Position numbers and translations under genes: made by a program. From positions 248,001-312,000 of the forward strand of contig CAVXXW010000018.1 in assembly GCA_963765785.1 (NCBI GenBank): a stretch of DNA of 64,000 bases, given 5' to 3'. Below the pieces are notes generated by a model. The model searched no databases. It saw only the letters and a list, made by a program, of their open reading frames with translations, and was not told where the DNA came from. Numbering within the stretch: the first letter of the stretch is position 1; the number at the start of each line of letters is the position of its first letter. Shown here in pieces: positions 18,350-27,104 of the stretch. This DNA is from AC-32 sp963765785. GTDB lineage: Bacteria > Actinomycetota > Thermoleophilia > Gaiellales > Gaiellaceae.

Positions 18350-19143
18350 GCCGGCTGCCGGTCAAGAAGACCTACAAGCTGTTCGTCGGCGGCGAGTTCC
18401 CGCGCTCCGAGTCGGGGCGCACGTACGAGGCCGAGGGGCAGAACGTAGCTCGCGGCTCGCGCAAGGATCTCCGCGACTCGGTGCGCGCGGCGCGCGGCGC
18501 GTTCTCGAAGTGGGCGGGCATGACTGCGTACAACCGCGGCCAGGTGCTCTACCGCGTGGCCGAGATGATGGAGGCGAGGCGGAGCGAGTTCGCCGACCTC
18601 TGTTCGGGTCCGAACGAGGTCGACCGCTCGATCGACCGCTTCGTCTGGTACGCGGGCTGGGCCGACAAGCTGGCGCAGGTGATCGGCTCCTCGAACCCGG
18701 TCGCCGGGCCGTACTTCAACTTCACGGTGCCGGAGCCGCAAGGGGTGGTCGGGATCCTCGCGCCAGAGGAGCCTGCGCTCGCAGGGCTCGTCTCGCGGCT
18801 CGCGCCGGCGATCGTCGGCGGCAACGCCGTCGTCGCGGTCACATCCGAGTCGCACCCGCTCGCGGCGATCGAGCTGGCCGAGGCGCTGGCAACAGCCGAC
18901 GTTCCCGGGGGCGTCGTCAACATCATCACGGGCCTGCGCGAGGAGCTCGCGCCCTGGCTCGCGGGCCACATGGACGTGAATGCCCTCGACGTCACGGGCG
19001 CCGACGGCGAGGTCGCGGAGCTCGAGCGGCTCGCGGCCGAGAACGTCAAGCGCGTGGTGCGCGGCGCGGCCGACGACCAGAGTGCGTGGGAGATCTCCCG
19101 CTTCCTCGAGCTAAAGACGGTCTGGCACCCGATTGGCGTCTGA
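18346..19143 (+). CDS. half-length aldehyde dehydrogenase-like protein without catalytic domain
   Basis: The 265-residue protein matches only the N-terminal, cofactor-binding half of an ALDH: KLFVGGEFPRSESGRTYE, then AARGAFSKWAGMTAYNRGQVLYRVAEMME, FVWYAGWADKL, EPQGVVGILAPEEPALAGLVSRLAPAIVGGNAVVAV and PGGVVNIITG. It stops near ENVKRVVRG, without the catalytic cysteine and oligomerisation end. The equivalent of NFP is EEP. It follows a full ALDH in one overlapping operon, so it may be a pseudoenzyme subunit like the vestigial second ALDH domain of ALDH16 proteins. The clean frame, intact start and overlap argue against simple decay. Confidence 0.85.
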   Translation: MSRLPVKKTYKLFVGGEFPRSESGRTYEAEGQNVARGSRKDLRDSVRAARGAFSKWAGMTAYNRGQVLYRVAEMMEARRSEFADLCSGPNEVDRSIDRFVWYAGWADKLAQVIGSSNPVAGPYFNFTVPEPQGVVGILAPEEPALAGLVSRLAPAIVGGNAVVAVTSESHPLAAIELAEALATADVPGGVVNIITGLREELAPWLAGHMDVNALDVTGADGEVAELERLAAENVKRVVRGAADDQSAWEISRFLELKTVWHPIGV

Positions 19144-19202
19144 GGCGCGATTTAGCCCAGAAGGGTCAGTCCGCCGGGCGCCGAACGGTCGTCTTAGTAG
19201 GT

Positions 19203-19409
19203 GTGAGCTACCCGATCACCCTGATGGAGCGCGAGGACATCGACCACCGGGTCGAGCTCGTCTACCACGGCCCCGAGGCGCCGCACAAGGTGACGATCCA
19301 CGTCTACTGGCACTCGGGCGAGTTCCCGGACTTCGCCTTCGCCGTCCACGACGACGACGTCCTGGACGCGTTCCACCACCCGCACGCGCACCGCTCGCTG
19401 GCCGCCTGA
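19203..19409 (+). CDS. small conserved-looking hypothetical protein with His-rich end
   Basis: A 68-residue protein begins at GTG 19203 (SYPITLMEREDIDHRVEL) and ends in FHHPHAHRSLAA. Eleven histidines and many Asp/Glu residues suggest metal binding, but no known motif is seen. TTAGTA lies directly upstream (19194-19199) and could be part of a promoter. Base composition and codon use match the neighbours. Function unknown. Confidence 0.6.
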   Translation: MSYPITLMEREDIDHRVELVYHGPEAPHKVTIHVYWHSGEFPDFAFAVHDDDVLDAFHHPHAHRSLAA

Positions 19410-19455
19410 CGGACGCGTAGCGGCACGGCCGCCGTTTGCGCCAGAATTGCGAGCG

Positions 19456-20043
19456 GTGATCGGGGCACGCCGTTTCAGCCAGGCCATCTCCGAGGGCGAC
19501 GGAATCTCGATCGTCGTCCCTGTCACGGACCCGGGAGACGCGCGGCTCGCCGAGGACGAGGGCGCCGAGGCGATTGCCATCCACGGCGCCGTTCACTCCG
19601 TGCGCGAGGCGACGAGCCTGCCGTTGCTCTGGCGGCCGCACGGGATGCCACGCGACGCACACGCCGCGGAGGCCGACGCATGCGTGCTGGTCTACGCGGA
19701 GCTCGAGGACGAGGACGGGCAGCTCGAGCAGGCCTATCGCGAGGCCGTCGACCTCGGGCTCGAGTGTGCGATCGAGGTGCGCGACGACGAAGAGCTCGCG
19801 GCTGCACTCGAGCGCCTGGATCCCGAGATCTTCCTGCTGGCCGGCGCGGGCGGCGACGAAGGGCCGCTGGAGTGGGCGCTCGACCTGCTCCAGGACGTGC
19901 CCGCCGGGAAGCTGGCGATCGCCGACCTACCGGTCAGCGGCCGCGACGAGGTCGCGGAGCTCGAGCGGGCGGGAATGGACGCCGTGATCGTGCCCGGCGG
20001 GAACGTTGCCGAGCTCGTCGGCGGAAACGCGCCCGAGGTCTAG
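19456..20043 (+). CDS. TrpC-like (indole-3-glycerol-phosphate synthase fold) protein lacking key catalytic residues
   Basis: The 195-residue protein follows TrpC-type barrel strand order: ISIVVPVTDPGDARLAEDEGAEAIAIHG, LPLLWR, ADACVLVYAEL, GLECAIEVRDDEELAAAL, IFLLAGAGG and LAIADLPVSGRDEVAEL. The synthase residues are mostly gone: the KxxSPS lysine site reads VTDPGD, the RKDF lysine site reads LWRPHG and the GINNR site reads AGAGG. The glutamate of the EVRDDEEL strand is kept. It is also about 60 residues shorter than TrpC. A CAGAAT -10 box (19442-19447) ends eight bases before GTG 19456. Its TAG stop lies in the end of a structured repeat. Confidence 0.65.
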   Translation: MIGARRFSQAISEGDGISIVVPVTDPGDARLAEDEGAEAIAIHGAVHSVREATSLPLLWRPHGMPRDAHAAEADACVLVYAELEDEDGQLEQAYREAVDLGLECAIEVRDDEELAAALERLDPEIFLLAGAGGDEGPLEWALDLLQDVPAGKLAIADLPVSGRDEVAELERAGMDAVIVPGGNVAELVGGNAPEV

Positions 20044-20207
20044 GAGGGGCCGGCGGAGCGGTGCACGCCTTCGGGCTGTGATGGTCGTTCCGAGGCAAGG
20101 ACGCAAGGAGGGCCCGTACCTTGAGGTACGGGCGTGACCGAGGACGCGGCATCGGGGCGAGCAGCGCAGCCCGAAGGCCTCGTCACCGTTTCGCCGGATC
20201 CTCCTAG
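20040..20207 (+). repeat. structured palindromic repeat, copy A
   Basis: The whole 168-base stretch folds into one long hairpin. Pairs: 20040-20047 with 20200-20207 (CTAGGAGG/CCTCCTAG), 20050-20063 with 20184-20197 (14 pairs, two wobbles), 20067-20080 with 20165-20178 (14 pairs), 20085-20096 with 20149-20160 (one mismatch), and an apical hairpin 20112-20120/20125-20133 with loop TTGA. Core strands 20081-20110 and 20136-20164 are nearly identical to copy B. It starts at the TAG stop of the TrpC-like gene and contains the GTG start of the next gene right after the apical hairpin. It fits no repeat or RNA family I know. Confidence 0.85.
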
Positions 20208-21624
20208 TCCGGCGCCCGCGCCGGCGGAGCGCCGGCGCGTCGAGGCACTCTGGGGCGGGCCGAAGGTCGCGCTCGCCGCGATCCTCGCCGGCGCGGCCGC
20301 GCTGCGGATCGTCGGCGTTGCCTACGCGCACCCCTTCTCGCTCTTCAGCCCGGACGAGATGAGCATCGTCCCGCGCGCCTGGCACATGGTGCACGGCGGC
20401 GGGCTCGACCCGCACTGGTTCGACTATCCGACGCTGCTGATGTACCTCCTCGCGCCGTTCCAGGCGTGGCAGGCGCACCCGTCCTACCTCACGGCCCGGA
20501 TCGTCGTGATCGTGCTGGCGCTCGGCGCCGTCACCGCGTCGTGGTGGCTCGGCAAGCGCGCGTACGGCGAGCTCGCCGGGATCGTCGCCGCAGCAGCGGT
20601 GGCGGTTGAGACGACGCACGTCACCTACTCGCGCATGGCGGTGACCGACGTGCCGCTGACGCTCGGCGTCGCCGTCTCGCTGACGCTGCTCGTGATCGGC
20701 CGGATCGAGCTCGCCGGGCTCGCCGCCGGCATCGCGACGAGCTTCAAGTACCCGGGCGTCTTCCTGCTCGTGCCGCTCGTGCTGGTCGGCTGGCGGCAGC
20801 CGCGCCGCGTGCTGGTCGGGATCGCGCTGTCGGCGGTCGCGTTCGCCGCCACCAGCCCGTACTTCATGGTGCATTTCGGGAGCGCCCTCTCCCGCGCGTA
20901 CCAGGTGCAGAACATCTCGCGCCACGGCTGGCTCGGCTTCGAGCACGACCACATCGCGCCGATCGCGTTCACCATCCAGCTCTGGGACGGCTTCGGCCCC
21001 GTGCTCCTGATCTGCGTCGCGGGCCTCGTTGTAGCGCTCGTGCGGCGCACCCGCACCGACGTGATCCTCGCGTCGTTCGTCGTCGTCTACTTCGCCGACC
21101 TCTGCACCCTCGGCGCGCACTTCGACCGGTACACGCTGCCACTCGTGCCGCCGCTTGCCGCCCTCGCGGGCCGCATGCGAGCGCTCGCGCCGGTGACGCT
21201 GCTGCTGCTCGTCGTGCCGCTGACCTGGACGATTCGCGACGACGCGCGCCTGACGAAGACGGACACGCGGGTCGTCGCCCGACACTGGGTCGAGCGCAAC
21301 GTGAGCGGTGCGTCGCGGATCGCGGTCGACCCGTCCCTGCCGCCGTTCACCAACAGCTACCGGGTGGTGAAGCTCGACCTGCCGCTCCCGACGGAGGCCG
21401 CACCGGACGCCGATCGCAACCTCAAGCGCCTCCGGCTCGAGGACGTTCGCTACATCATCGTCACGGGCGCCGTCGCCGACCGCGTGCTCGCGGCGCGCGA
21501 GCATTACCCCTTCGAAGCGCGGTTCTACGACAGCCTGAAGCGACTGAAGCGCGTCTTCTACGTCCGCAAGGATCAGGGTGACCTGAACGGGCCCTGGGTC
21601 GCGATCTACCGCCTGCGCGCCTGA
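20134..21624 (+). CDS. GT-C fold glycosyltransferase (family 39/ArnT-like membrane protein)
   Basis: The 496-residue protein has a cytoplasmic, proline-rich start, then about ten membrane segments. The first extracytoplasmic loop has LFSPDEMSIVPRAW, the acidic DE-type motif of polyprenyl-phosphate-dependent mannosyl- and arabinosyltransferases, and THVTYSRMAVTDVPLTLGVAV follows the family pattern. It would transfer a sugar from a lipid carrier outside the membrane; donor and acceptor are unknown. GTG 20134 is the only usable start, and it lies inside the structured repeat, which supplies about 25 N-terminal codons. Its TGA is the boundary of the second repeat copy. Confidence 0.8.
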   Translation: MTEDAASGRAAQPEGLVTVSPDPPSPAPAPAERRRVEALWGGPKVALAAILAGAAALRIVGVAYAHPFSLFSPDEMSIVPRAWHMVHGGGLDPHWFDYPTLLMYLLAPFQAWQAHPSYLTARIVVIVLALGAVTASWWLGKRAYGELAGIVAAAAVAVETTHVTYSRMAVTDVPLTLGVAVSLTLLVIGRIELAGLAAGIATSFKYPGVFLLVPLVLVGWRQPRRVLVGIALSAVAFAATSPYFMVHFGSALSRAYQVQNISRHGWLGFEHDHIAPIAFTIQLWDGFGPVLLICVAGLVVALVRRTRTDVILASFVVVYFADLCTLGAHFDRYTLPLVPPLAALAGRMRALAPVTLLLLVVPLTWTIRDDARLTKTDTRVVARHWVERNVSGASRIAVDPSLPPFTNSYRVVKLDLPLPTEAAPDADRNLKRLRLEDVRYIIVTGAVADRVLAAREHYPFEARFYDSLKRLKRVFYVRKDQGDLNGPWVAIYRLRA

Positions 21625-21786
21625 GGAGGGCTTGTCAAGACGGTCGCGAGGCTCTCGAGGCGCGCTGCTCGCTCCGATGCCGCGTCCTCAGTCGCGCCAG
21701 TAGCCTCCGGCTACGAGCACTCCCTGCGTCCTTGCCTCGGAACGACCATCGCGCCTCGAGAGCGTGGACCGTCCCGCCAATCCCTC

Positions 21787-21790
<4 letters not shown>
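21621..21790 (-). repeat. structured palindromic repeat, copy B
   Basis: The same element as copy A, in inverse orientation, fills the gap between the convergent glycosyltransferase and pfkA genes. Its ends are the two stop codons: CTGAGGAGGG on the plus strand and CTAGGAGGG on the minus strand. The variable 14-pair helix (21651-21664 with 21750-21763) differs from copy A at several base pairs on both sides, keeping pairing. The core strands are almost unchanged. The apical stem has GTAGCC/GGCTAC with loop GGA. It may act as a bidirectional terminator here. Confidence 0.85.
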
Positions 21791-22812
<1,022 letters not shown>

Positions 22813-22818
22813 AGCCGC

Positions 22819-22824
22819 ATCCTA
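22819..22824 (-). promoter_or_regulatory. -10 element of pfkA, leaderless type
   Basis: TAGGAT on the minus strand ends six bases before the pfkA GTG, in the gap after the tRNA gene. Confidence 0.55.
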
Positions 22825-22841
22825 CGAAGACGTCGTCGGAG

Positions 22842-22928
<87 letters not shown>

Positions 22929-23064
22929 TCTGGCCAAGAGTAACCGGCGTTCTCGGCGCAAGCCTCCCGCCGGCTCGGCGAGACCGCGCTCTCGCCGAGC
23001 CTCGACTCTGCTTCTTGGGCCAGAAGGAGGGGGCACACGGGGGAACCAGGGTTCCTCCGTGCTC

Positions 23065-23098
23065 TCCGGCGCGTCTGCCAGTTCCGCCACTTCGGCTC
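23065..23098 (-). repeat. duplicated 5' half of tRNA-Leu
   Basis: The 34 bases are identical to 22897-22930, which cover the two bases before the tRNA, its acceptor 5' strand, D arm and the 5' strand of the anticodon stem. The upstream sequence is also similar (GTTAC..C.TGG in both), so the promoter region was copied too. No anticodon loop or 3' half follows, so this is not a functional tRNA gene. Confidence 0.85.
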
Positions 23099-23138
23099 GA
23101 CCCAGGCGTAACGCCAGAAAGGGAGTGAGCAATTCGAG

Positions 23139-23167
23139 TTGAAAGCGCCAGCGGTTGTCTCGATACT
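23139..23167 (+). promoter_or_regulatory. promoter of the branched-chain amino acid binding protein gene
   Basis: TTGAAA (23139-23144) and GATACT (23162-23167) are separated by exactly 17 bases, a housekeeping-type promoter. The predicted leader is about 75 bases and ends with a strong AGGAGGAAG ribosome-binding site. Confidence 0.65.
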
Positions 23168-23247
23168 GCCCCCCAACACGAAGCCGTACTCCGGCTCGCG
23201 CCGGGGGGATCTTCGCGGACACGGCCACGGGCAATAGAGGAGGAAGA

Positions 23248-24621
23248 GTGAGAAGACCCGTTTCGATCGGATTGCTGCTGGCGTCCGTCGGCGCGCTGGC
23301 CCTGCTGGCGGCCGGCTGTGGCGGCGGGAGCAAGAGCAGCAGCAGCACCAGCAGTAGCGGCGGCGGCGGCAAGGTGACCGCGCTGCCGGCGTCCTCATGT
23401 GCGCCGGTTCAGTACAAGGGGTCCGGCAACGCGGACACGCTGATCGCATCCGACCTGCCCATGCAGGGCGGCTCGCGCACCCAGACGGTGCAGATGACGA
23501 AGGCGATCGCGTACGTCCTCAGCCAGCAGGGTTGGAAGGCGGGGAGCCACAACGTCGCGTACCAGGCGTGCGACGACGCGACGGCCCAGCTCGGCAAATG
23601 GGATCCCGACAAGTGCAGCGCCAACGCGCATGCGTATGCGTCGAACAAGCAGCTGCTCGGCGTGATCGGGACGTTCAACTCCGGCTGCGCCGCGATCGTG
23701 ATCCCGGTCCTGAACCAGGCGCCGGGCGGCGGGCTCGCCATGCTCTCGCCGGCGAACACCTACGGGTGCCTGACCGAGCCGTGCGCGGGTGACGAGCCGG
23801 AGAAGTACTACCCGAGCGGCACGCGCAACTACGCCCGCGTGGCGCCGAGCGACCCGAACCAGGGCGCCGTCGACGCGGCGTTCCTGAAGAGCAAGGGCGT
23901 CAAGCGCGTCTCCGTGCTGAACGACAAAGAGGCGTACGGCCTCGGCGTCGCGAAGAACTTCGCGGGCGCCGCGAAGGCGGCCGGCATGACGGTCACGGGC
24001 TTCTCCGCCTACGACCCGAAGCAGGCCAACTTCCAGGCCCTCTTCACGCGCATCAAGCAGCAGAACCCGGACGCGGTCTTCATCGGCGGCCTGATCGATG
24101 AGAACAGCGGCCAGCTGATCAACGACAAGGTTGCGGTCCTCGGCGACAACAGCAAGGTCCTGCTGATGCTGCCGGACGGGTTCACGACCGACGCGGTCTT
24201 CGACCGCTCGCAGGGCGGAACGCCCGAGGCCTCCGGCGCGTACTTCAGCGTCGCGGGCGTCGGCATCGACCAGTACAAGGGCGCGGCGCTGAAGTTCATC
24301 AACGGCTTCAAGTCGCAGCTCAACGGCAAGCCGGTCGACCCGTACGCGATCCTCGCTGCGCAGGCGGCGCAGGTGATGCTCGGTGCGATCAAGAACTCGG
24401 ACGGCAGCCGCTCCGACGTGATCAAGAAGATGTACGCGACGAAGGTGAACAACGGCCTGATCGGCTCGTTCTCCTTCAACAAGAACGGTGACCTCTCCGG
24501 TGCGAAGGGCGCGGCCGTGCTCTTCACGATCTACACCGGCAAGAACCACCTCGTCACGGTCAAGACGACCGCGCCCGACCCGACGCTCGTCGCGGCCGCG
24601 CGGAAGGAGGCTTCCGGCTAG
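23248..24621 (+). CDS. branched-chain amino acid ABC transporter substrate-binding lipoprotein
   Basis: The 457-residue lipoprotein has a signal peptide with lipobox LLAAGC, a Ser/Gly linker, then a type I periplasmic binding fold of the Leu/Ile/Val family (LLGVIGTFNSGCAAIVIPVLNQAPGGG, then YARVAPSDPNQGAVDAAFL and FTRIKQQNPDAVFIGG). It captures an amino acid or amide ligand for the permease encoded just downstream. GTG 23248 follows AGGAGGAAG. A strong hairpin separates it from the permease genes, so the binding protein can be made in excess. Confidence 0.92.
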   Translation: MRRPVSIGLLLASVGALALLAAGCGGGSKSSSSTSSSGGGGKVTALPASSCAPVQYKGSGNADTLIASDLPMQGGSRTQTVQMTKAIAYVLSQQGWKAGSHNVAYQACDDATAQLGKWDPDKCSANAHAYASNKQLLGVIGTFNSGCAAIVIPVLNQAPGGGLAMLSPANTYGCLTEPCAGDEPEKYYPSGTRNYARVAPSDPNQGAVDAAFLKSKGVKRVSVLNDKEAYGLGVAKNFAGAAKAAGMTVTGFSAYDPKQANFQALFTRIKQQNPDAVFIGGLIDENSGQLINDKVAVLGDNSKVLLMLPDGFTTDAVFDRSQGGTPEASGAYFSVAGVGIDQYKGAALKFINGFKSQLNGKPVDPYAILAAQAAQVMLGAIKNSDGSRSDVIKKMYATKVNNGLIGSFSFNKNGDLSGAKGAAVLFTIYTGKNHLVTVKTTAPDPTLVAAARKEASG

Positions 24622-24647
24622 GCCAGCCGGCCCGAAACGAGGCTCGA

Positions 24648-24676
24648 CGGAGGGAGGGCTAGACGCCCTCCCTCCG
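24648..24676 (+). terminator. strong hairpin between binding protein and permease genes
   Basis: CGGAGGGAGGGC (24648-24659) and GCCCTCCCTCCG (24665-24676) form a perfect 12-pair stem with loop TAGAC. No long T-run follows, only CGCTTT. It probably ends or protects the binding-protein mRNA. The next promoter's -10 begins six bases later. Confidence 0.75.
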
Positions 24677-24681
24677 CGCTT

Positions 24682-24687
24682 TAGAAT
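24682..24687 (+). promoter_or_regulatory. -10 element before the permease operon
   Basis: TAGAAT lies just after the terminator hairpin. The base six positions after it is an in-frame ATC (24694), the best-supported start of the first permease. Confidence 0.5.
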
Positions 24688-24693
24688 CCCCGA

Positions 24694-25761
24694 ATCGCGG
24701 TTGACGCCAGCACCGAGGAGCCCCCCCGCGGCAGGACGGTTCGGCGGCGGCAGCGGCCTGCGGTCCTGTCCCTGATCGGGCTGAGCTTCGTCCTCGTGTT
24801 CCTCGCGTGGCTGGGCTACAACCTCCAGAACAGCCCGAGGGACTTCCTCCAGATCTTCCTGATCGGCTTGACGCAGGGCTCGGTCTACGCGCTCGTCGCG
24901 CTGGGGTACACGCTCGTCTACGGCATCCTGCAGCTGATCAACTTCGCCCACGGCGACGTCTTCGCGCTCACGGGTCTGTTCGCGAGCACGCTGATCGTCA
25001 GTCACTTCAATCTCAACTCTGGCGACCCGCCGACGACGATCGTGATCGGCCTGCTTGCGACCTTCCTGATCTGCATGACCTTCGGCGCCGTCGTGAACTC
25101 GTCGATCGAGTTCTTCGCCTACCGGCGCTTGCGGAGCGCGCCGCGACTGGCGGTGCTGATCACCGCGGTGGGCATGTCGTTCATCATCCAAAACATCTCG
25201 CTGGCGGTGTTCGGCGTGAACTTCCGCAGCGTGCCGCCGCTCATCTCCAACAACGACGTGCTCGGCATCGGCGGCGTCACGTACGGCTGGGACGCGCTCT
25301 TCGTCGTGCTGGTGACGGCGCCGGTGCTCGCCCTGCTGAGCTGGCTCGTCAAGAGCACGCGCCACGGCAAGGCGATGCGCGCGACGGCTCAGGACCCCGA
25401 GGCCTCCGCAATGATGGGCATCAACGTGAACCGCACGATCACGTTCACGTTCGCGCTCGCGGGCGCGCTGGCCGGCGTCGGCGCGGTGCTCTTCCTCGTC
25501 GAGTTCAACATCCGCTACGACACCGGCTTCGAGCTCGGCCTGATCGCGTTCACGGCGGCCGTGCTCGGCGGGATCGGGAACCTGACCGGCGCAGTCCTCG
25601 GAGCGATCATCATCGGGATGATCCAGGCGTTCAACGAGGGGCCGCTCCTGTGGGCACCCGGTAGCGACTGGACCCGCTCGATCGTGTTCGCCATCCTGAT
25701 CGCGATCCTGGTCTTCCGGCCCGAGGGCCTGCTCGGCGAACGCACCCCGGAGGGCGGGTAG
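24694..25761 (+). CDS. livH: branched-chain amino acid ABC transporter permease (LivH), probable ATC start
   Basis: LivH-type permease with about eight membrane helices; GSVYALVALGYTLVYGILQLINFAHGD is the family signature. The first ordinary start (GTG 24796) has no ribosome-binding site and falls inside the first membrane helix. The frame is open upstream to 24685. Starting at ATC 24694, six bases after the -10 TAGAAT, adds 34 residues (AVDASTEEPPRGR, then RRRQRP and the missing helix half), giving 355 residues. A sequence error turning ATG/GTG into ATC would look the same. The stop overlaps the livM start by one base. Confidence 0.88.
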   Translation: MAVDASTEEPPRGRTVRRRQRPAVLSLIGLSFVLVFLAWLGYNLQNSPRDFLQIFLIGLTQGSVYALVALGYTLVYGILQLINFAHGDVFALTGLFASTLIVSHFNLNSGDPPTTIVIGLLATFLICMTFGAVVNSSIEFFAYRRLRSAPRLAVLITAVGMSFIIQNISLAVFGVNFRSVPPLISNNDVLGIGGVTYGWDALFVVLVTAPVLALLSWLVKSTRHGKAMRATAQDPEASAMMGINVNRTITFTFALAGALAGVGAVLFLVEFNIRYDTGFELGLIAFTAAVLGGIGNLTGAVLGAIIIGMIQAFNEGPLLWAPGSDWTRSIVFAILIAILVFRPEGLLGERTPEGG

Positions 25762-27104
25762 TGCCCAGGCGCAGGGACCAGGCGCGGAGCGCGATGCGCT
25801 CGTACAAGAAGCAGGCCGCGGAGAAGTCCGGCATGCACCGCGTCCGCGACGGCTGGTACCGGCTGCCCGACCCGGTGCGGCGCTACGGCCCTGCGCTGCT
25901 CGTCCTGATCGTCGCGGTTCTCTACCCGTACTACCTCTCGAGCCTGCCCACTGGGAACGTGCCGCTGATCTACTCGTTCCCGTCGGTCCGCTCGGCGGTG
26001 ACGATCATCGTCTTCACGATGATGGCGGTCGGCCTGAACGTGGTCGTCGGCTACTGCGGTCTGCTCGACCTCGGGTACGTCGCCTTCTACGCGATCGGCG
26101 CGTACACGGCCGGCTGGCTCGCCTCGGGGCAGTTCCAGCAGGTGCGCTTCCACTTCGGCTCTGTCGGGGTGGCGCACACCGCAAACGGGATCCACATCTC
26201 GTTGTGGCTGGTGTTGATCATTGCGGCCATGGTGACGGCCGGCGGCGGGATCCTGATCGGCTTGCCGACGCTGCGCCTGCGCGGGGACTACCTCGCGATC
26301 GTGACGCTCGGCTTCGGCGAGATCATCCCGCAGTTCGTACGCAACGCCGACAGCCTGCACGGCTTCGACCTCACGCACGGCACGTTCGGGATCAGCCCGA
26401 TCGACTCGCCGGGCTTCGGCAATCGGCTGCACACCTCGCTCGGGCTGCCGGCCGCGTACTCGTCGGAGTTCAGCGCCGACAAGCTCTTCTACTGGACGGC
26501 CGTAGCGCTGCTGATCATCACGATCCTCATCTGCATCCGGCTACGAGACTCCCGGCTCGGGCGCGCGTGGATCGCGATCCGCGAGGACGAGACGGCGGCC
26601 GGCGCGATGGGGATCCCGCTGATGCGGACGAAGACCTGGGCGTACGCGATCGGCGCCTTCTTCGGCGGCGCGGCCGGCGCCTACCTCGCGAGCTTCAACT
26701 CGGGCGCGTTCCCGAGCCAGTTCAGCTTCAACATCTCGGTCTTCCTGCTCTGCATGGTCATCCTCGGCGGGATGGGCTCGATCTGGGGCGTCGTGATCGC
26801 GGGCGCGATCCTCTCGTGGCTGAACGTCGAGGGCCTGGCGAACATCGGCACGTGGCTGAACGACAACATCTTCCCGGCCTCGCACCAGATCGAGGTCGCC
26901 AAGTACCAGTTCGGCATCTACGGCGTGATCATCGTGCTGATGATGATGTTCCGCCCGCAGGGCCTGATCCCCGAGGCCAGGCGGAAGCGCGAGATCGAGG
27001 AAGGGACGCGCGGCGCGCTCGACGAGCCGCTCTACGAGATGCGCGGAGCGGACGAGCCGGGCGCCGGCGAGCGCGGCTCGCCGGGGGCGGTGCCTCGAGG
27101 ATGA
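25761..27104 (+). CDS. livM: branched-chain amino acid ABC transporter permease (LivM)
   Basis: The 447-residue LivM-type permease has a cytoplasmic N-terminus of about 45 residues rich in Arg/Lys, then about nine membrane helices. GYCGLLDLGYVAFYAIGAYTAGW and LPTLRLRGDYLAIVTLGFGEI are the family motifs. It pairs with LivH to form the membrane channel. A hydrophilic C-terminal tail of about 40 residues is longer than usual. The GTG shares its G with the livH stop, and the livG ATG lies in its own stop codon. Confidence 0.95.
   Translation: MPRRRDQARSAMRSYKKQAAEKSGMHRVRDGWYRLPDPVRRYGPALLVLIVAVLYPYYLSSLPTGNVPLIYSFPSVRSAVTIIVFTMMAVGLNVVVGYCGLLDLGYVAFYAIGAYTAGWLASGQFQQVRFHFGSVGVAHTANGIHISLWLVLIIAAMVTAGGGILIGLPTLRLRGDYLAIVTLGFGEIIPQFVRNADSLHGFDLTHGTFGISPIDSPGFGNRLHTSLGLPAAYSSEFSADKLFYWTAVALLIITILICIRLRDSRLGRAWIAIREDETAAGAMGIPLMRTKTWAYAIGAFFGGAAGAYLASFNSGAFPSQFSFNISVFLLCMVILGGMGSIWGVVIAGAILSWLNVEGLANIGTWLNDNIFPASHQIEVAKYQFGIYGVIIVLMMMFRPQGLIPEARRKREIEEGTRGALDEPLYEMRGADEPGAGERGSPGAVPRG

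Larger units (their letters stand above)
22931..23247. other. intergenic region between tRNA-Leu and the ABC binding protein gene
   Basis: About 317 bases without a gene. It holds the tRNA promoter, a duplicated tRNA-Leu 5' half (23065-23098), an imperfect GC hairpin region near 22965-23000 (GCCGGCTCGGCG... and ...CGCCGAGC), and on the plus strand the promoter and about 75-base leader of the binding-protein gene. I see no further coding sequence. Confidence 0.7.

Noticed and set aside
23065..23247. A second tRNA gene
   Set aside because: No anticodon loop, variable arm or 3' acceptor strand follows the copied 5' half.
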